NCBI GenBank assembly: GCA_964394625.1
Contig: CAYMYK010000053.1
Span: 1 to 16,240 of the forward strand
Direction: 5' to 3'
Length of the DNA: 16,240 nt
Origin: JAUVYV01 sp964394625
Lineage (GTDB): Bacteria > Planctomycetota > Phycisphaerae > Sedimentisphaerales > Anaerobacaceae
Below the pieces are notes generated by a model. It did no database searches, was not told the origin of the DNA, and saw nothing but the letters and a program-made list of their open reading frames with translations. Numbering within the stretch: the stretch's first letter is position 1; the number at the start of each line of letters is the position of its first letter. Shown here piece by piece: positions 1 to 9,143 of the stretch. Both the position numbers and the translations under genes were made by a program.

Positions 1-270
1 GAATTAGGAAAATGTCACCTGCTTTTTGTATGCGGTTCCGAAAAAAAACACACCAGGGAAATCATCGAATTAGTAAAGGATCACGGTGTACTTACTATCG
101 GGCAAACAGACGGATTTCTCGAAACCGGAGGGATTGTCTGCCTCGTCAAAAAAGCCGACAAGATTGCCTTTGAGGTTAACCTTGTCGCCGCCAAACACGA
201 GCATCTGCGAATTTCCTCCCGCGTGTTGCGTCTTGCAAAACGGGTAATTCAGGAGAAATCGAAGAAGTAA
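1..270 (+). CDS. YfiR/DUF4154 family protein, 3' end only
   Basis: The reading frame is open from the first base and ends at TAA 268-270, giving the last 89 residues; the start lies outside the window. The C-terminal part reads GGIVCLVKKADKIAFEVNL, followed by the segment AAKHEHLRISSRVLRLAKRV. This matches the end of the YfiR (DUF4154) family, which typically has a Gly-Gly-x-Ile-x-Phe stretch, an 'F-E-[IV]-N' strand and a final 'L-x-ISSxLLxLA' helix. Known members are small periplasmic proteins; in Pseudomonas, YfiR restrains the diguanylate cyclase YfiN (TpbB). The signal peptide and the cyclase partner, if any, would be upstream and cannot be seen here. A candidate terminator follows at 341-366, so this gene probably ends its own transcript. 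Family assignment is fairly secure from the tail alone; the role in this organism is inferred. Confidence 0.75.
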   Translation, partial: ELGKCHLLFVCGSEKKHTREIIELVKDHGVLTIGQTDGFLETGGIVCLVKKADKIAFEVNLVAAKHEHLRISSRVLRLAKRVIQEKSKK

Positions 271-455
271 AGCGATACTATTGAAAGTTGTTGTAGTATT
301 CCGCCCTGCCGTCGTCGCTGTCGTAACGCTTTGCATCTTCGCCGTCGGCATCGACGGCCATTGTTTTAAGCTCTGAGTTGAGGCGAATTATTATTAAACG
401 CGGGGGAGTTTTCGGTTCGCATAGAGGGGGGGATTTTTGTACACTCGTATTGAAT
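271..455. other. 185-base intergenic region with a possible small minus-strand ORF
   Basis: No plus-strand gene is supported here. On the minus strand an ATG (361-359) opens a 27-codon frame ending at TAG (280-278). It encodes a strongly acidic peptide beginning MAVDADGEDAKRYDSDD and ending in YYNNFQ. Its codons (GCC, GAC, GGC, AAC, TAC) resemble those of the genes nearby, which is unusual for random intergenic sequence. No clear ribosome binding site precedes it and the same bases contain a terminator-like hairpin, so coding is only a possibility. Confidence 0.25.
341..366 (+). terminator. candidate rho-independent terminator after the yfiR-like gene
   Basis: GCCGTC (341-346) can pair with GACGGC (353-358) around a six-base loop GGCATC. 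The tract CATTGTTTT follows immediately. The stem is short but GC-rich. Position between the end of the YfiR-like gene and the next gene supports a terminator. The same bases also fall within a short minus-strand reading frame (278-361), so the signal is not unambiguous. Confidence 0.4.
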
Positions 456-992
456 ATGAGTGAGGCAAGAACAATCAGGGCGCCTTTGAGCGAGCAGGAT
501 GTGCGGTCGCTGAAGGCGGGGGTGCGGGTACTGATAAGCGGGACGATATATACGGCCCGGGATATTGCGCATAAACGGCTGTGTGAGGAGATTGAGGGAG
601 GCCGGGAGCTGCCTTTTGCGCTTGAAGGGGCGGTGATTTATTTTGTTGGGCCGAGTCCGGCGCGGCCTGGGCGGGTGATAGGGGCGGCTGGGCCTACGAC
701 ATCTTCGAGGATGGACGAGTTCAGCCCGAAGCTGATTGCCGGGGGACTGAAGGCGATGATTGGAAAGGGCTACCGCGGGCAAAAGGTAAGGGACGCACTG
801 CAAACATATAGTGCGGTGCATCTTTCGACCATCGGCGGCGCGGGGGCGCTTTTGAGCAAGCACATTGTTGCCGTCGAGGTAATCGCCTACGAGGATTTGG
901 GGGCCGAGGCGGTGAGACGGCTGGATGTGGTTGATTTTCCCGCTGTGGTTGCGTACGATTGCTATGGAAACAGCGTTTACGAACAGGAGTAA
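456..992 (+). CDS. Fe-S type hydro-lyase beta subunit (class I fumarase / tartrate dehydratase, C-terminal domain)
   Basis: The 178-residue product matches the beta-region domain of class I fumarate hydratase and L(+)-tartrate dehydratase. Diagnostic stretches are SGTIYTARDIAHKRL (28-42), YFVGPSPARPG (62-72) and GPTTSSRMDEFSP (79-91), plus the glycine-rich segment around 125-132. In this family an alpha subunit carries the [4Fe-4S] cluster and the beta subunit completes the substrate pocket for reversible hydration of fumarate or a related dicarboxylate. Start: ATG 456 is chosen because family homology begins just after it; an in-frame TTG at 378 would add 26 residues that look untranslated. 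No good ribosome binding site is visible. The flanking genes are YfiR-like and YchF-like, so no alpha subunit is adjacent, which is unusual. Substrate (fumarate or tartrate) cannot be decided from this subunit. Confidence 0.85.
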   Translation: MSEARTIRAPLSEQDVRSLKAGVRVLISGTIYTARDIAHKRLCEEIEGGRELPFALEGAVIYFVGPSPARPGRVIGAAGPTTSSRMDEFSPKLIAGGLKAMIGKGYRGQKVRDALQTYSAVHLSTIGGAGALLSKHIVAVEVIAYEDLGAEAVRRLDVVDFPAVVAYDCYGNSVYEQE

Positions 993-997
993 CTGAA

Positions 998-2068
998 TTG
1001 AAAGCGGCGTTGCTGGGTTTATTGGAATCGGGCAAGAGCACCATATTCTCAGCGGTCAGCGGCAAAGAGGGCCCGCCTGTCGGCTCGACCGGCATCGAAG
1101 AGGCCGTCGTCTCGGTTCCAGATGCGCGACTGGACTGGTTAGCGGAGCTTTACAAGCCGAAAAAGGTTACACGGGCGACAATCGACTGCCTCGATGTGCC
1201 CGGCTTTAGCTTCACCGACGAGCACGGAAGGGCAGCGGCCAGACGGCTCATCGCAAAAATAAGGACGGTCGATTTGGTTGTTCTCGTTGTCCGGGCCTTC
1301 GAGGACCCGTCCGTACCTGCATATAGGAACAGTATCGAGCCCGCCAGAGACTTGGCGGAGTTGCGGACAGAGCTGCTCCTTGCCGACCTGGAGCTTGTGG
1401 CCACTCGCATTGAACGGCTTGAAAAACAGGTACACAAACCGACCAAAAGCCAGGCGGATGACAAGGCGGAGCTGGAGCTGCAAAAGAAGCTCCAGGAAAC
1501 GATAGAGGCGGAAATGCCCATAAGCAGCGCCATCGAGAGCGATGCCGAGCGGAAGATGATTAAGAGTCTCGGCTTTCTCACGTTAAAGCCCGTTGTCGTT
1601 GCAGTCAATGTCGGAGAAGACGAGCTTAACAAGCCGTTTGAATTTGCCGACGCAGTTGCCGGCGAGACGCCTGTGATAACAATCTCTGCCAAGCTCGAAA
1701 GCGAGCTTGCCCAGCTCGACGCCGAAAGCAGACGTGAGTTCGCCGGCGACCTGGGCATTACCGAATCGGCAGTCGGCAGGTTTGTCAATAGCTGCTACTC
1801 TGCCCTTGGTCTTATCAGCTTTCTCACCGTTGTCTCCGGTGAGCTTCGCGCCTGGCCCATCAGGCGGGGCACCAGCGCTCTGGACGCGGCCGGCAAGGTG
1901 CATACCGATATTAAGCGTGGGTTCATCAGGGCCGCGACTATGGCCTTCGAGGACCTGAAACTGCTCGGCGACGAGAAGGCCGTCAAGGCCGCCGGTAAGA
2001 TTCGCCTCGAAGGAAAAGATTACGTCGTACGGGATGGGGACGTCATCAATTTCAGGTTCAACGTCTGA
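998..2068 (+). CDS. divergent YchF/OBG-family nucleotide-binding protein (DUF933/TGS C-terminal domain)
   Basis: The product is 356 residues, close to the usual length of about 363 for YchF. Start is TTG 998, preceded by AGGAG (985-989) at 8 bases; that site overlaps the stop of the previous gene. The P-loop reads GLLESGKST (7-15) where YchF has GLPNVGKST. The G3 motif is DVPGF (66-70), and the G4 motif is NVGE (204-207), the NxxE form typical of YchF, which favours ATP over GTP. Residues 125-175 form a charged helical, coiled-coil-like insertion. The C-terminal part (about 275-356) is very well conserved, including GELRAWPIRRGT, HTDIKRGFIRA and DGDVINFRFNV, as in the TGS/DUF933 domain. Because the P-loop is altered and the switch region is unlike standard YchF, it is probably a paralogue and not the ribosome-associated housekeeping YchF. 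Function unknown. Confidence 0.88.
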   Translation: MKAALLGLLESGKSTIFSAVSGKEGPPVGSTGIEEAVVSVPDARLDWLAELYKPKKVTRATIDCLDVPGFSFTDEHGRAAARRLIAKIRTVDLVVLVVRAFEDPSVPAYRNSIEPARDLAELRTELLLADLELVATRIERLEKQVHKPTKSQADDKAELELQKKLQETIEAEMPISSAIESDAERKMIKSLGFLTLKPVVVAVNVGEDELNKPFEFADAVAGETPVITISAKLESELAQLDAESRREFAGDLGITESAVGRFVNSCYSALGLISFLTVVSGELRAWPIRRGTSALDAAGKVHTDIKRGFIRAATMAFEDLKLLGDEKAVKAAGKIRLEGKDYVVRDGDVINFRFNV

Positions 2069-2889
2069 TGCGGTGCGATTGTGTTACATCTCCAGTACCC
2101 GTTTCAAACATATCCTTTGCATTGGCGTTACTGCTGTCTTTGACGGTCTTACTTGCATCGAGTTGCGACACGAACGATAAGCCCGGGCGGACAGCCGTCT
2201 ATACATACAGCATTGTGAACAGTTACCCGCACGACCGGGGTGCATTCACTCAGGGGCTGGTTTTCAGCGATGGCGTCCTGTTTGAAGGCACGGGGCTGAA
2301 GGGTCGGTCCACGCTGCGAAAGGTTGATTTGCAAACGGCAAAGGTGCTGAAGATACACAAGCTGCCCGCCAGGTATTTTGGCGAAGGCATTACAATCGTT
2401 GCAGACAAAATCATCCAGTTGACGCTCGATTCGAATGTCGGCTTTGTATATGACAGGGACAGCTTTAAACTGCTTCGTACGTTTAAATATCCCACGAAGG
2501 GCTGGGGCATTACGTACGACGGCACTAATCTGATAATGAGCGACGGCTCAGCGACGTTGTATCTGCTCGATGCCGAGAGCTTCGAGCAGAGAGGGCGAAT
2601 AGAGGTCCGCGACGGGGACACGCCGATAGCCGGGCTAAACGAGCTGGAATACGTCCGGGGCCGAATCTATGCCAACATCTGGACCACCGACCGGATTGTC
2701 ATAATCTCGCCGCAGACCGGGCGTGTGACCGGCCGGCTGGACCTGACCGGACTGCTGGGCTTCAAGGACCGGCTCAAACCGGTGAACGTGCTCAACGGAA
2801 TTGCATACGACGCCGAACAAAGACGACTCTTTGTTACAGGAAAACTCTGGCCGAAACTCTTCGAGATTAAGCTTATTCGCAAAAAGTAG
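2068..2889 (+). CDS. secreted glutaminyl-peptide cyclotransferase (plant/bacterial beta-propeller type)
   Basis: The 273-residue product matches the papaya-type glutamine cyclotransferase family (PF05096), which converts N-terminal glutamine of peptides to pyroglutamate. Visible signatures are FTQGL (60-64), LFEGTG (71-76), FGEGIT (104-109), KGWGITYDG (144-152), LNELEY (190-195) with the conserved acidic residue, and VTGKLWPKLFEI near the end. The N-terminus has a hydrophobic stretch (about 15-30) followed by LLASSC (28-33), so export and possibly lipid attachment at Cys33 are likely, although Ala at -3 is a loose lipobox. The ATG at 2068 overlaps the TGA of the YchF-like gene by one base, indicating translational coupling; no strong ribosome binding site is seen. 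It would act on exported proteins in the periplasm or at the cell surface. Confidence 0.88.
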   Translation: MRCDCVTSPVPVSNISFALALLLSLTVLLASSCDTNDKPGRTAVYTYSIVNSYPHDRGAFTQGLVFSDGVLFEGTGLKGRSTLRKVDLQTAKVLKIHKLPARYFGEGITIVADKIIQLTLDSNVGFVYDRDSFKLLRTFKYPTKGWGITYDGTNLIMSDGSATLYLLDAESFEQRGRIEVRDGDTPIAGLNELEYVRGRIYANIWTTDRIVIISPQTGRVTGRLDLTGLLGFKDRLKPVNVLNGIAYDAEQRRLFVTGKLWPKLFEIKLIRKK

Positions 2890-2891
2890 CC

Positions 2892-2921
2892 CTGGCAATT
2901 CGCGTCGATTTTTGCTATAAG
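2892..2921 (+). promoter_or_regulatory. possible extended -10 promoter upstream of the polyol dehydrogenase
   Basis: TGC-TATAAG (2913-2921) resembles an extended -10 element, with a weak -35 CTGGCA (2892-2897) at 18 bases. It lies in the 102-base gap after the cyclotransferase gene and about 70 bases before the dehydrogenase start. It is pattern matching only. Confidence 0.3.
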
Positions 2922-2991
2922 CACACCCAGTGGCTTCTATAGTTATGTCTGTGTTTTCAATTTTTTGCACGATGTTTGTCAGAGAGACGAT

Positions 2992-4026
2992 ATGAAAGCA
3001 GCCGTGTTAACCGGCCTTAGACAAATGGAAATCGTGGATGTACCCAAGCCGGGAATCGCAAAGGATACAGATGTTCTGCTGAAAATCGAAAAGGTCGGCG
3101 TCTGCGGCAGTGACGTCCACTACTACGAAACCGGTCGAATCGGCCCACAAGTCGTCAAGTACCCGTACCTCATCGGTCACGAATGCTCGGCAACCGTCGC
3201 CGCCGTCGGCAGGGGGGTCAAAAAGGTAAAAGAAGGCGACCAGGTAGTTGTTGAGCCGGCCATATCGTGCCACAAGTGCGAGCAGTGCAAGATGGGCCGC
3301 GAGAACACCTGCTACAACTTGAAGTTCCTCGGCACCCCTGGCGAGGGCGATGGCTGTCTGCGGGACTTTATGATTATGCCCGAAGAGTGCTGCCTGCCCA
3401 CAAATGGCAAGATAACTCTCGAGCAGGCAGCCCTGTGTGAGCCGTTCACCATAGGTCTCTACACGGTCAGGCGGTCTCGACTCGAAAAGAACGCAAACGT
3501 CGCCATTCTCGGCTCCGGCCCCATCGGTTTGAGCTGTATGGTTGCGGCACGAGCGCTTGGCGCCAAAGCCATATATATGACGGACAAGCTGGATTACCGT
3601 GTCGAATTCGCAAAAAAAGCCGGCGCCACCTGGGCCGGAAATCCCGAGAAAGAAGATATTGTAAAAGCGATCCTTCGACAGCAGCCGTTGGGCGTCGATA
3701 TCGCCTACGAGTGCGCCGGCCAGCAGGAAACTTTGGACCAGGCGGTGGAGCTGCTCAGGCCGGGCGGTGTGCTGATGTTAATCGGAATACCGGAGTTTGA
3801 CAGGGTCTCCTTCGACTTTTGCAGAATGTACAGGAAGGAGCTGGCTGTCCTGTATGTGCGAAGACAGAATCGATGCACTCCTTTAGCTATGCAAATGCTT
3901 TCCTCTGGTAAGGCAAGGATTGATTTCATGATTACACACCGTTTCTCTATTGAGGAAGCAAGCGATGCGTTCGAATTGGTTGCAGGTTACCGCGATGGTG
4001 TGGTCAAAGCGCTTATTAATCCTTAG
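2992..4026 (+). CDS. zinc-dependent polyol dehydrogenase (sorbitol/L-iditol 2-dehydrogenase-like)
   Basis: The 344-residue medium-chain dehydrogenase has every hallmark of the zinc family. Catalytic zinc ligands are Cys38 (GVCGSDVHYY), His63-Glu64 (GHE) and probably Glu150 (CEP). The four structural-zinc cysteines are 93, 96, 99 and 107. The Rossmann glycines are GSGPIGL (174-180). The DVHYY stretch is characteristic of sorbitol and xylitol dehydrogenases, and an acidic residue at the end of the second strand (Asp198) suggests NAD as cofactor. The start ATG 2992 gives the typical MKAAVL beginning; an in-frame TTG at 2965 is less likely. The next gene, 44 bases downstream, encodes a second polyol-type dehydrogenase, so the two probably form a sugar-alcohol catabolic unit. 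The exact substrate (sorbitol, xylitol, L-iditol or another) cannot be fixed from sequence. Confidence 0.9.
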   Translation: MKAAVLTGLRQMEIVDVPKPGIAKDTDVLLKIEKVGVCGSDVHYYETGRIGPQVVKYPYLIGHECSATVAAVGRGVKKVKEGDQVVVEPAISCHKCEQCKMGRENTCYNLKFLGTPGEGDGCLRDFMIMPEECCLPTNGKITLEQAALCEPFTIGLYTVRRSRLEKNANVAILGSGPIGLSCMVAARALGAKAIYMTDKLDYRVEFAKKAGATWAGNPEKEDIVKAILRQQPLGVDIAYECAGQQETLDQAVELLRPGGVLMLIGIPEFDRVSFDFCRMYRKELAVLYVRRQNRCTPLAMQMLSSGKARIDFMITHRFSIEEASDAFELVAGYRDGVVKALINP

Positions 4027-4070
4027 GTTTACATAGTATTAAAGATATGCAAGGTTGGAGAATGTAATAA

Positions 4071-4889
4071 ATGAGCTGGCTTGATTTGGAAGGGAAAGTC
4101 GCAGTCGTTACCGGCGGCGCAACGGGAATTGGAAAGGCCATTTGTGAGGCATTGAGCAAGGCGGGCGCGACGGTGATTGTAGCTGATGTGAACGCGCAAG
4201 GCGCCCGGCGGGCAGCCGCGGAACTCAGAGAAGACTGCGGTGGCGAGCACATTGCCGTAACCACCGATGTGGCGAGCAAAACAAGCGTAGATGCAATGAT
4301 TCGTGAGGTTGTAGATACGTTTCATCGGCTTGATATTCTCGTCAATAACGCAGGCATTAATATCCCGAGGCTTCTTGTTGACCCATCAGGCCGAGAGGAA
4401 TTGACCGAGCAAATCTGGGACAAGGTTGTCTCAGTGAACCAGAAAGGCATTTTTTTGTGTGCGCAGGCGGCGGCGAAGGTTATGCTCAAGTCAAATAACG
4501 GTGGAGTAATAATCAATATTACTTCTGAGGCGGGTATGGAAGGTTCCGAGGGTCAAAGTGCCTATGCCGGGACAAAAGGGGCGATTTATTCTCTTACGCG
4601 GTCGTGGGCCAAAGAACTCGGCAAATATAATGTCCGTGTTGTCGGCGTGGCTCCGGGGATATTGGAGGCAACAGGGCTGCGAACCGAAGAATACGAGCGA
4701 GCACTGGCGCACACGCGCGGAATTACCGTGGATGAGCTGCGAAAAGGGTATGAGAAAGTGTCTATCCCCCTCATGAGAAGCGGGAAACTGACCGAAGTTG
4801 CCAACACGGTCTGCTTCCTGGCCTCTGACCGGAGCAGTTATATTCACGGTACAGTTATCAACATCTCAGGCGGCAAGAGCAGGGCGTGA
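4071..4889 (+). CDS. short-chain dehydrogenase/reductase, sorbitol-6-phosphate 2-dehydrogenase-like
   Basis: The 272-residue classical short-chain dehydrogenase shows TGGATGIG (14-21) for nucleotide binding, Asp39 favouring NAD over NADP, NNAG (92-95), and a catalytic Asn123, Ser152, Tyr165, Lys169 set within YAGTK. The opening MSWLDLEGKVAVVTGG and the ending IHGTVINISGGKSRA resemble the sorbitol-6-phosphate 2-dehydrogenases of Gram-positive bacteria, which oxidise the phosphorylated polyol to fructose-6-phosphate. The region around 205-235, before the terminal strands, is also of that kind. GGAG (4057-4060) lies 10 bases before ATG 4071. It sits 44 bases after the zinc polyol dehydrogenase, so co-transcription is likely. 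No PTS transporter for sorbitol is in the window, so an unphosphorylated polyol or sugar acid remains possible. Confidence 0.85.
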   Translation: MSWLDLEGKVAVVTGGATGIGKAICEALSKAGATVIVADVNAQGARRAAAELREDCGGEHIAVTTDVASKTSVDAMIREVVDTFHRLDILVNNAGINIPRLLVDPSGREELTEQIWDKVVSVNQKGIFLCAQAAAKVMLKSNNGGVIINITSEAGMEGSEGQSAYAGTKGAIYSLTRSWAKELGKYNVRVVGVAPGILEATGLRTEEYERALAHTRGITVDELRKGYEKVSIPLMRSGKLTEVANTVCFLASDRSSYIHGTVINISGGKSRA

Positions 4890-4941
4890 GCTTCGCTTAG
4901 CGCAATGCTTTGCCTGTGACGGGGTGGCAGGTCTTCTACGT

Positions 4942-6177
4942 ATGAGAAAGGCAGGCATAGTCAGTATCGGTAACGAGCTTCTCAGCGGACAGGTCGATAC
5001 CAACGCTGCATACCTGTGCGAAAAACTTCTCTCGCTCGGCATACCTGTCGTCAGCTGCTACACGGTTGGCGACGAAACAGAGGCAATAGTCCGCGTCCTC
5101 GAGCTCGCCAAAAGCGACGCCGACCTGGTCATAGCGACAGGCGGGCTGGGGCCTACGGACGACGACCTCACACGAACGGCCTTCGCAAAATTGCTCAACG
5201 TCGAGCTTCGGCTTGACGAGAACATCCTCAAAAAAGCAGAAGATTTTTTCGCAGGTCGAGACCTGCCGACGCCCGAGCGCAACAAAGTCCAGGCCCTCAT
5301 TCCCGCAGGCACCAGGCCGGTCGCCAACGACCTCGGAACAGCTCCCGGCATAGAGGCCAAAATCGGCAAGAAACTCCTTTTTGCCCTGCCCGGTGTTCCG
5401 GCCGAGATGAAGGAAATGTTCGAGAAGCTCATTGCCCCGCAACTGCGGCAGTTGCATGCGCAGCAAGTCATTGTTACAAGAAAGATAAAATGCTTCGGGG
5501 CGGGCGAGTCAGCCGTCGCGGAATTACTCGGCGATATGATGCAGCGAGGCAGAAATCCGCTTGTGAACTGCACGGTCGATTGCGGCCTAATCACCCTCAG
5601 CGTCGTGGCAGCAGCGGCAGAGAGGAGAAGCGCAGAAGAAATGGCCGAAGAAGCAGAAAAGCTGCTGAGGGAAAAACTCGGTCGGCTTGTATTCGGCACG
5701 GCCGGTGAGACACTCGCCGAAGTGGTCGGCGGGCAGTTGCTGCGCCGCAAAAAAAAGATTGCCGTGGCCGAGTCCTGCACCGGCGGGCTACTTTGCAAGC
5801 TGATAACCGATATTCCGGGCGCCAGTACATATTTCACCCACGGCTGGGTCACGTACAGCAATACCGCAAAAACCCGCGAGCTTGGCGTGTCCGGCGAGTT
5901 GATTGACAAGTACGGCGCCGTCAGCGCCGAGGTCGCAGCCGCAATGGCCCAGGCGGCTCGACACAAGGCAAAAACAGACTTCGCCGTTGCTATAACCGGC
6001 ATAGCCGGTCCGGGCGGTGCAACCGAACAAAAGCCCGTCGGATTGGTATATATTACGGTATGCTCCGATGATAAATTCCTGACCAAGGGTTTTGACTTTT
6101 CGCATGACAGGCGGTCGATTCGGCTGAAAAGCGCATTAACCGCATTAAATCTGCTTCGGCTCGAATTGGAGGATTGA
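4942..6177 (+). CDS. cinA: CinA family protein (nicotinamide-nucleotide amidase)
   Basis: This is a full-length two-domain CinA of 411 residues. The N-terminal domain (about 4-168) is of the MoaB/MoCF type, with GNELLSGQVDTN (10-21), TGGLGPTDDD (66-75) and LPGVPAEM (149-156); in characterised CinA it acts as ADP-ribose pyrophosphatase. The C-terminal PncC domain (about 255-411) shows AESCTGGLL (276-284) with the family's catalytic serine, YSNTAK (305-310), GAVSAEVAAAMA and TGIAGPGGATEQKPVG (352-367); it deamidates nicotinamide mononucleotide, salvaging pyridine nucleotide cofactors. ATG 4942 is selected because the conserved GIVSIGNELL begins right after it; a longer in-frame TTG start at 4798 would overlap the previous gene. 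The ribosome binding site is weak. The stop codon lies inside the -35 element of the next promoter. Confidence 0.95.
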   Translation: MRKAGIVSIGNELLSGQVDTNAAYLCEKLLSLGIPVVSCYTVGDETEAIVRVLELAKSDADLVIATGGLGPTDDDLTRTAFAKLLNVELRLDENILKKAEDFFAGRDLPTPERNKVQALIPAGTRPVANDLGTAPGIEAKIGKKLLFALPGVPAEMKEMFEKLIAPQLRQLHAQQVIVTRKIKCFGAGESAVAELLGDMMQRGRNPLVNCTVDCGLITLSVVAAAAERRSAEEMAEEAEKLLREKLGRLVFGTAGETLAEVVGGQLLRRKKKIAVAESCTGGLLCKLITDIPGASTYFTHGWVTYSNTAKTRELGVSGELIDKYGAVSAEVAAAMAQAARHKAKTDFAVAITGIAGPGGATEQKPVGLVYITVCSDDKFLTKGFDFSHDRRSIRLKSALTALNLLRLELED

Positions 6178-6202
6178 CTGTACTTGCATAAGATGTTATA
6201 AT
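6174..6202 (+). promoter_or_regulatory. near-consensus sigma-70 promoter for pilB1-pilT
   Basis: TTGACT (6174-6179) and TATAAT (6197-6202) are separated by exactly 17 bases. This gives five of six matches at -35 and a perfect -10. The -35 overlaps the TGA of cinA. The predicted start of transcription falls near 6209, leaving a leader of roughly 28 bases before the pilB1 ATG. Confidence 0.7.
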
Positions 6203-6236
6203 AAAGTTGTTGTGTTAATTGTTTTTGCGGGTGTGT

Positions 6237-7970
<1,734 letters not shown>

Positions 7971-8000
7971 ACAACGCGTAAAACTTTAGGGTTCAGGAGA

Positions 8001-9143
8001 ATGGCAACAGTTAATATAGACCGTTTGCTGCAGGCCTGTATCACACAGGGGTCTTCCGACATCCATCTTACCTGTGAACGGCCGCCTGTTTTCAGGATTG
8101 ACGGCCGGCTCAGGTCGCTCGAGACAAAGGTCCTCGAGCCGGATGATACCGTCGCCTTGATGAAGTCGATAACACCCGAGCGCAACCAGCAGGAGCTTCA
8201 GGAAGAGGGAGGCACCGACTTCGGCTTCGCCTACGGCGACCAGGGCCGGTTCCGTGTCTCCGTCTTCAAGCAAAAGGGCAACGTGGCTATTGTCCTGCGT
8301 CTTATCCCCTCAAAGATTATGTCGTTCGAGGAAATCGGTCTGCCTAAAATCTGCGCGGCACTGTGCCGCCGTCCTCGAGGCCTGTTCCTGGTTACCGGTC
8401 CGACCGGTTGCGGCAAGACCACCACGCTGGCCACGATGGTGAACTATATCAATGAGAATTTCGACCGCCATATCATCACAATCGAAGAACCGATCGAGTA
8501 CTATCATACACACAAGAAATCCATCATTAACCAGCGGGAGGTCGGTGTCGATGTCCCCAGCTTTTCCGAGGCGCTGCGGCGTGTTCTGCGACAGGATCCG
8601 GACGTAATTCTCGTCGGAGAGCTGCGAGACCTCGAGACTATCGAGTCCGCTGTCCGGGCGGCCGAGACCGGCCATCTTGTGTTCAGCACGGTCCACACCA
8701 CCAGCGCCGCAGGTACCGTTACTCGTATTATTGACGTTTTTCCCGTGAACCAGCAGGAGCAAATTCGCATCCAGCTCAGTGGTAATCTTATTGCCGTTCT
8801 CAGCCAGGCGCTGTGTCCGCTCGCTACCGGCAAGGGCAGAATCGCCGCCTACGAGTTTATGGTGGTAACACCCGCTATCGCCAACCTCATTCGTGAGAAC
8901 AAGACCTACCGTATTGATTCGAGTATTCAGACCGGCAGGAAGCTGGGGATGCAGTTGCTTGACGAACACCTCTGGCAGCTCTATGACTGCCGCAAAATTA
9001 CTCTTTCCGAGATGCTCGACAAGGCCCGCCAGCCCGGCGCCCTGCACGACAAGGCAATGGCCAAAATGTCTGTCGGCAAGGGCAAGGGCAGACGTACTCC
9101 AGAGGAGCCGGAAGAAGATATCGGACCAATTCTGAGAATCTGA
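8001..9143 (+). CDS. pilT: PilT-type twitching/retraction ATPase
   Basis: The 380-residue product is a PilT family ATPase, which depolymerises type IV pili. It begins with the PAS-like region containing SSDIHL and PPVFRIDGRL (18-37). Walker A is GPTGCGKT (133-140), followed by the Asp box IEEPIEY (161-167), Walker B VILVGELRD with Glu207, and the His box TGHLVFSTVHT. The PilT-specific C-terminal signature, canonically AIRNLIRE, is present as AIANLIRE (292-299), and IQTGRKLGMQ follows. It lacks the tetracysteine of PilB, as expected. A charged tail of about 25 residues makes it somewhat longer than typical PilT. AGGAG (7995-7999) is only one base from ATG 8001; AGGG (7988-7991) at nine bases is an alternative site. 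It is very probably co-transcribed with pilB1. Its presence argues for a retractable pilus over a pure type II secretion machine. Confidence 0.93.
   Translation: MATVNIDRLLQACITQGSSDIHLTCERPPVFRIDGRLRSLETKVLEPDDTVALMKSITPERNQQELQEEGGTDFGFAYGDQGRFRVSVFKQKGNVAIVLRLIPSKIMSFEEIGLPKICAALCRRPRGLFLVTGPTGCGKTTTLATMVNYINENFDRHIITIEEPIEYYHTHKKSIINQREVGVDVPSFSEALRRVLRQDPDVILVGELRDLETIESAVRAAETGHLVFSTVHTTSAAGTVTRIIDVFPVNQQEQIRIQLSGNLIAVLSQALCPLATGKGRIAAYEFMVVTPAIANLIRENKTYRIDSSIQTGRKLGMQLLDEHLWQLYDCRKITLSEMLDKARQPGALHDKAMAKMSVGKGKGRRTPEEPEEDIGPILRI

Noticed and set aside
4798..4941. In-frame upstream extension of cinA from TTG 4798
   Set aside because: It would overlap the dehydrogenase gene by 92 bases, and the conserved CinA N-terminus begins right after ATG 4942.
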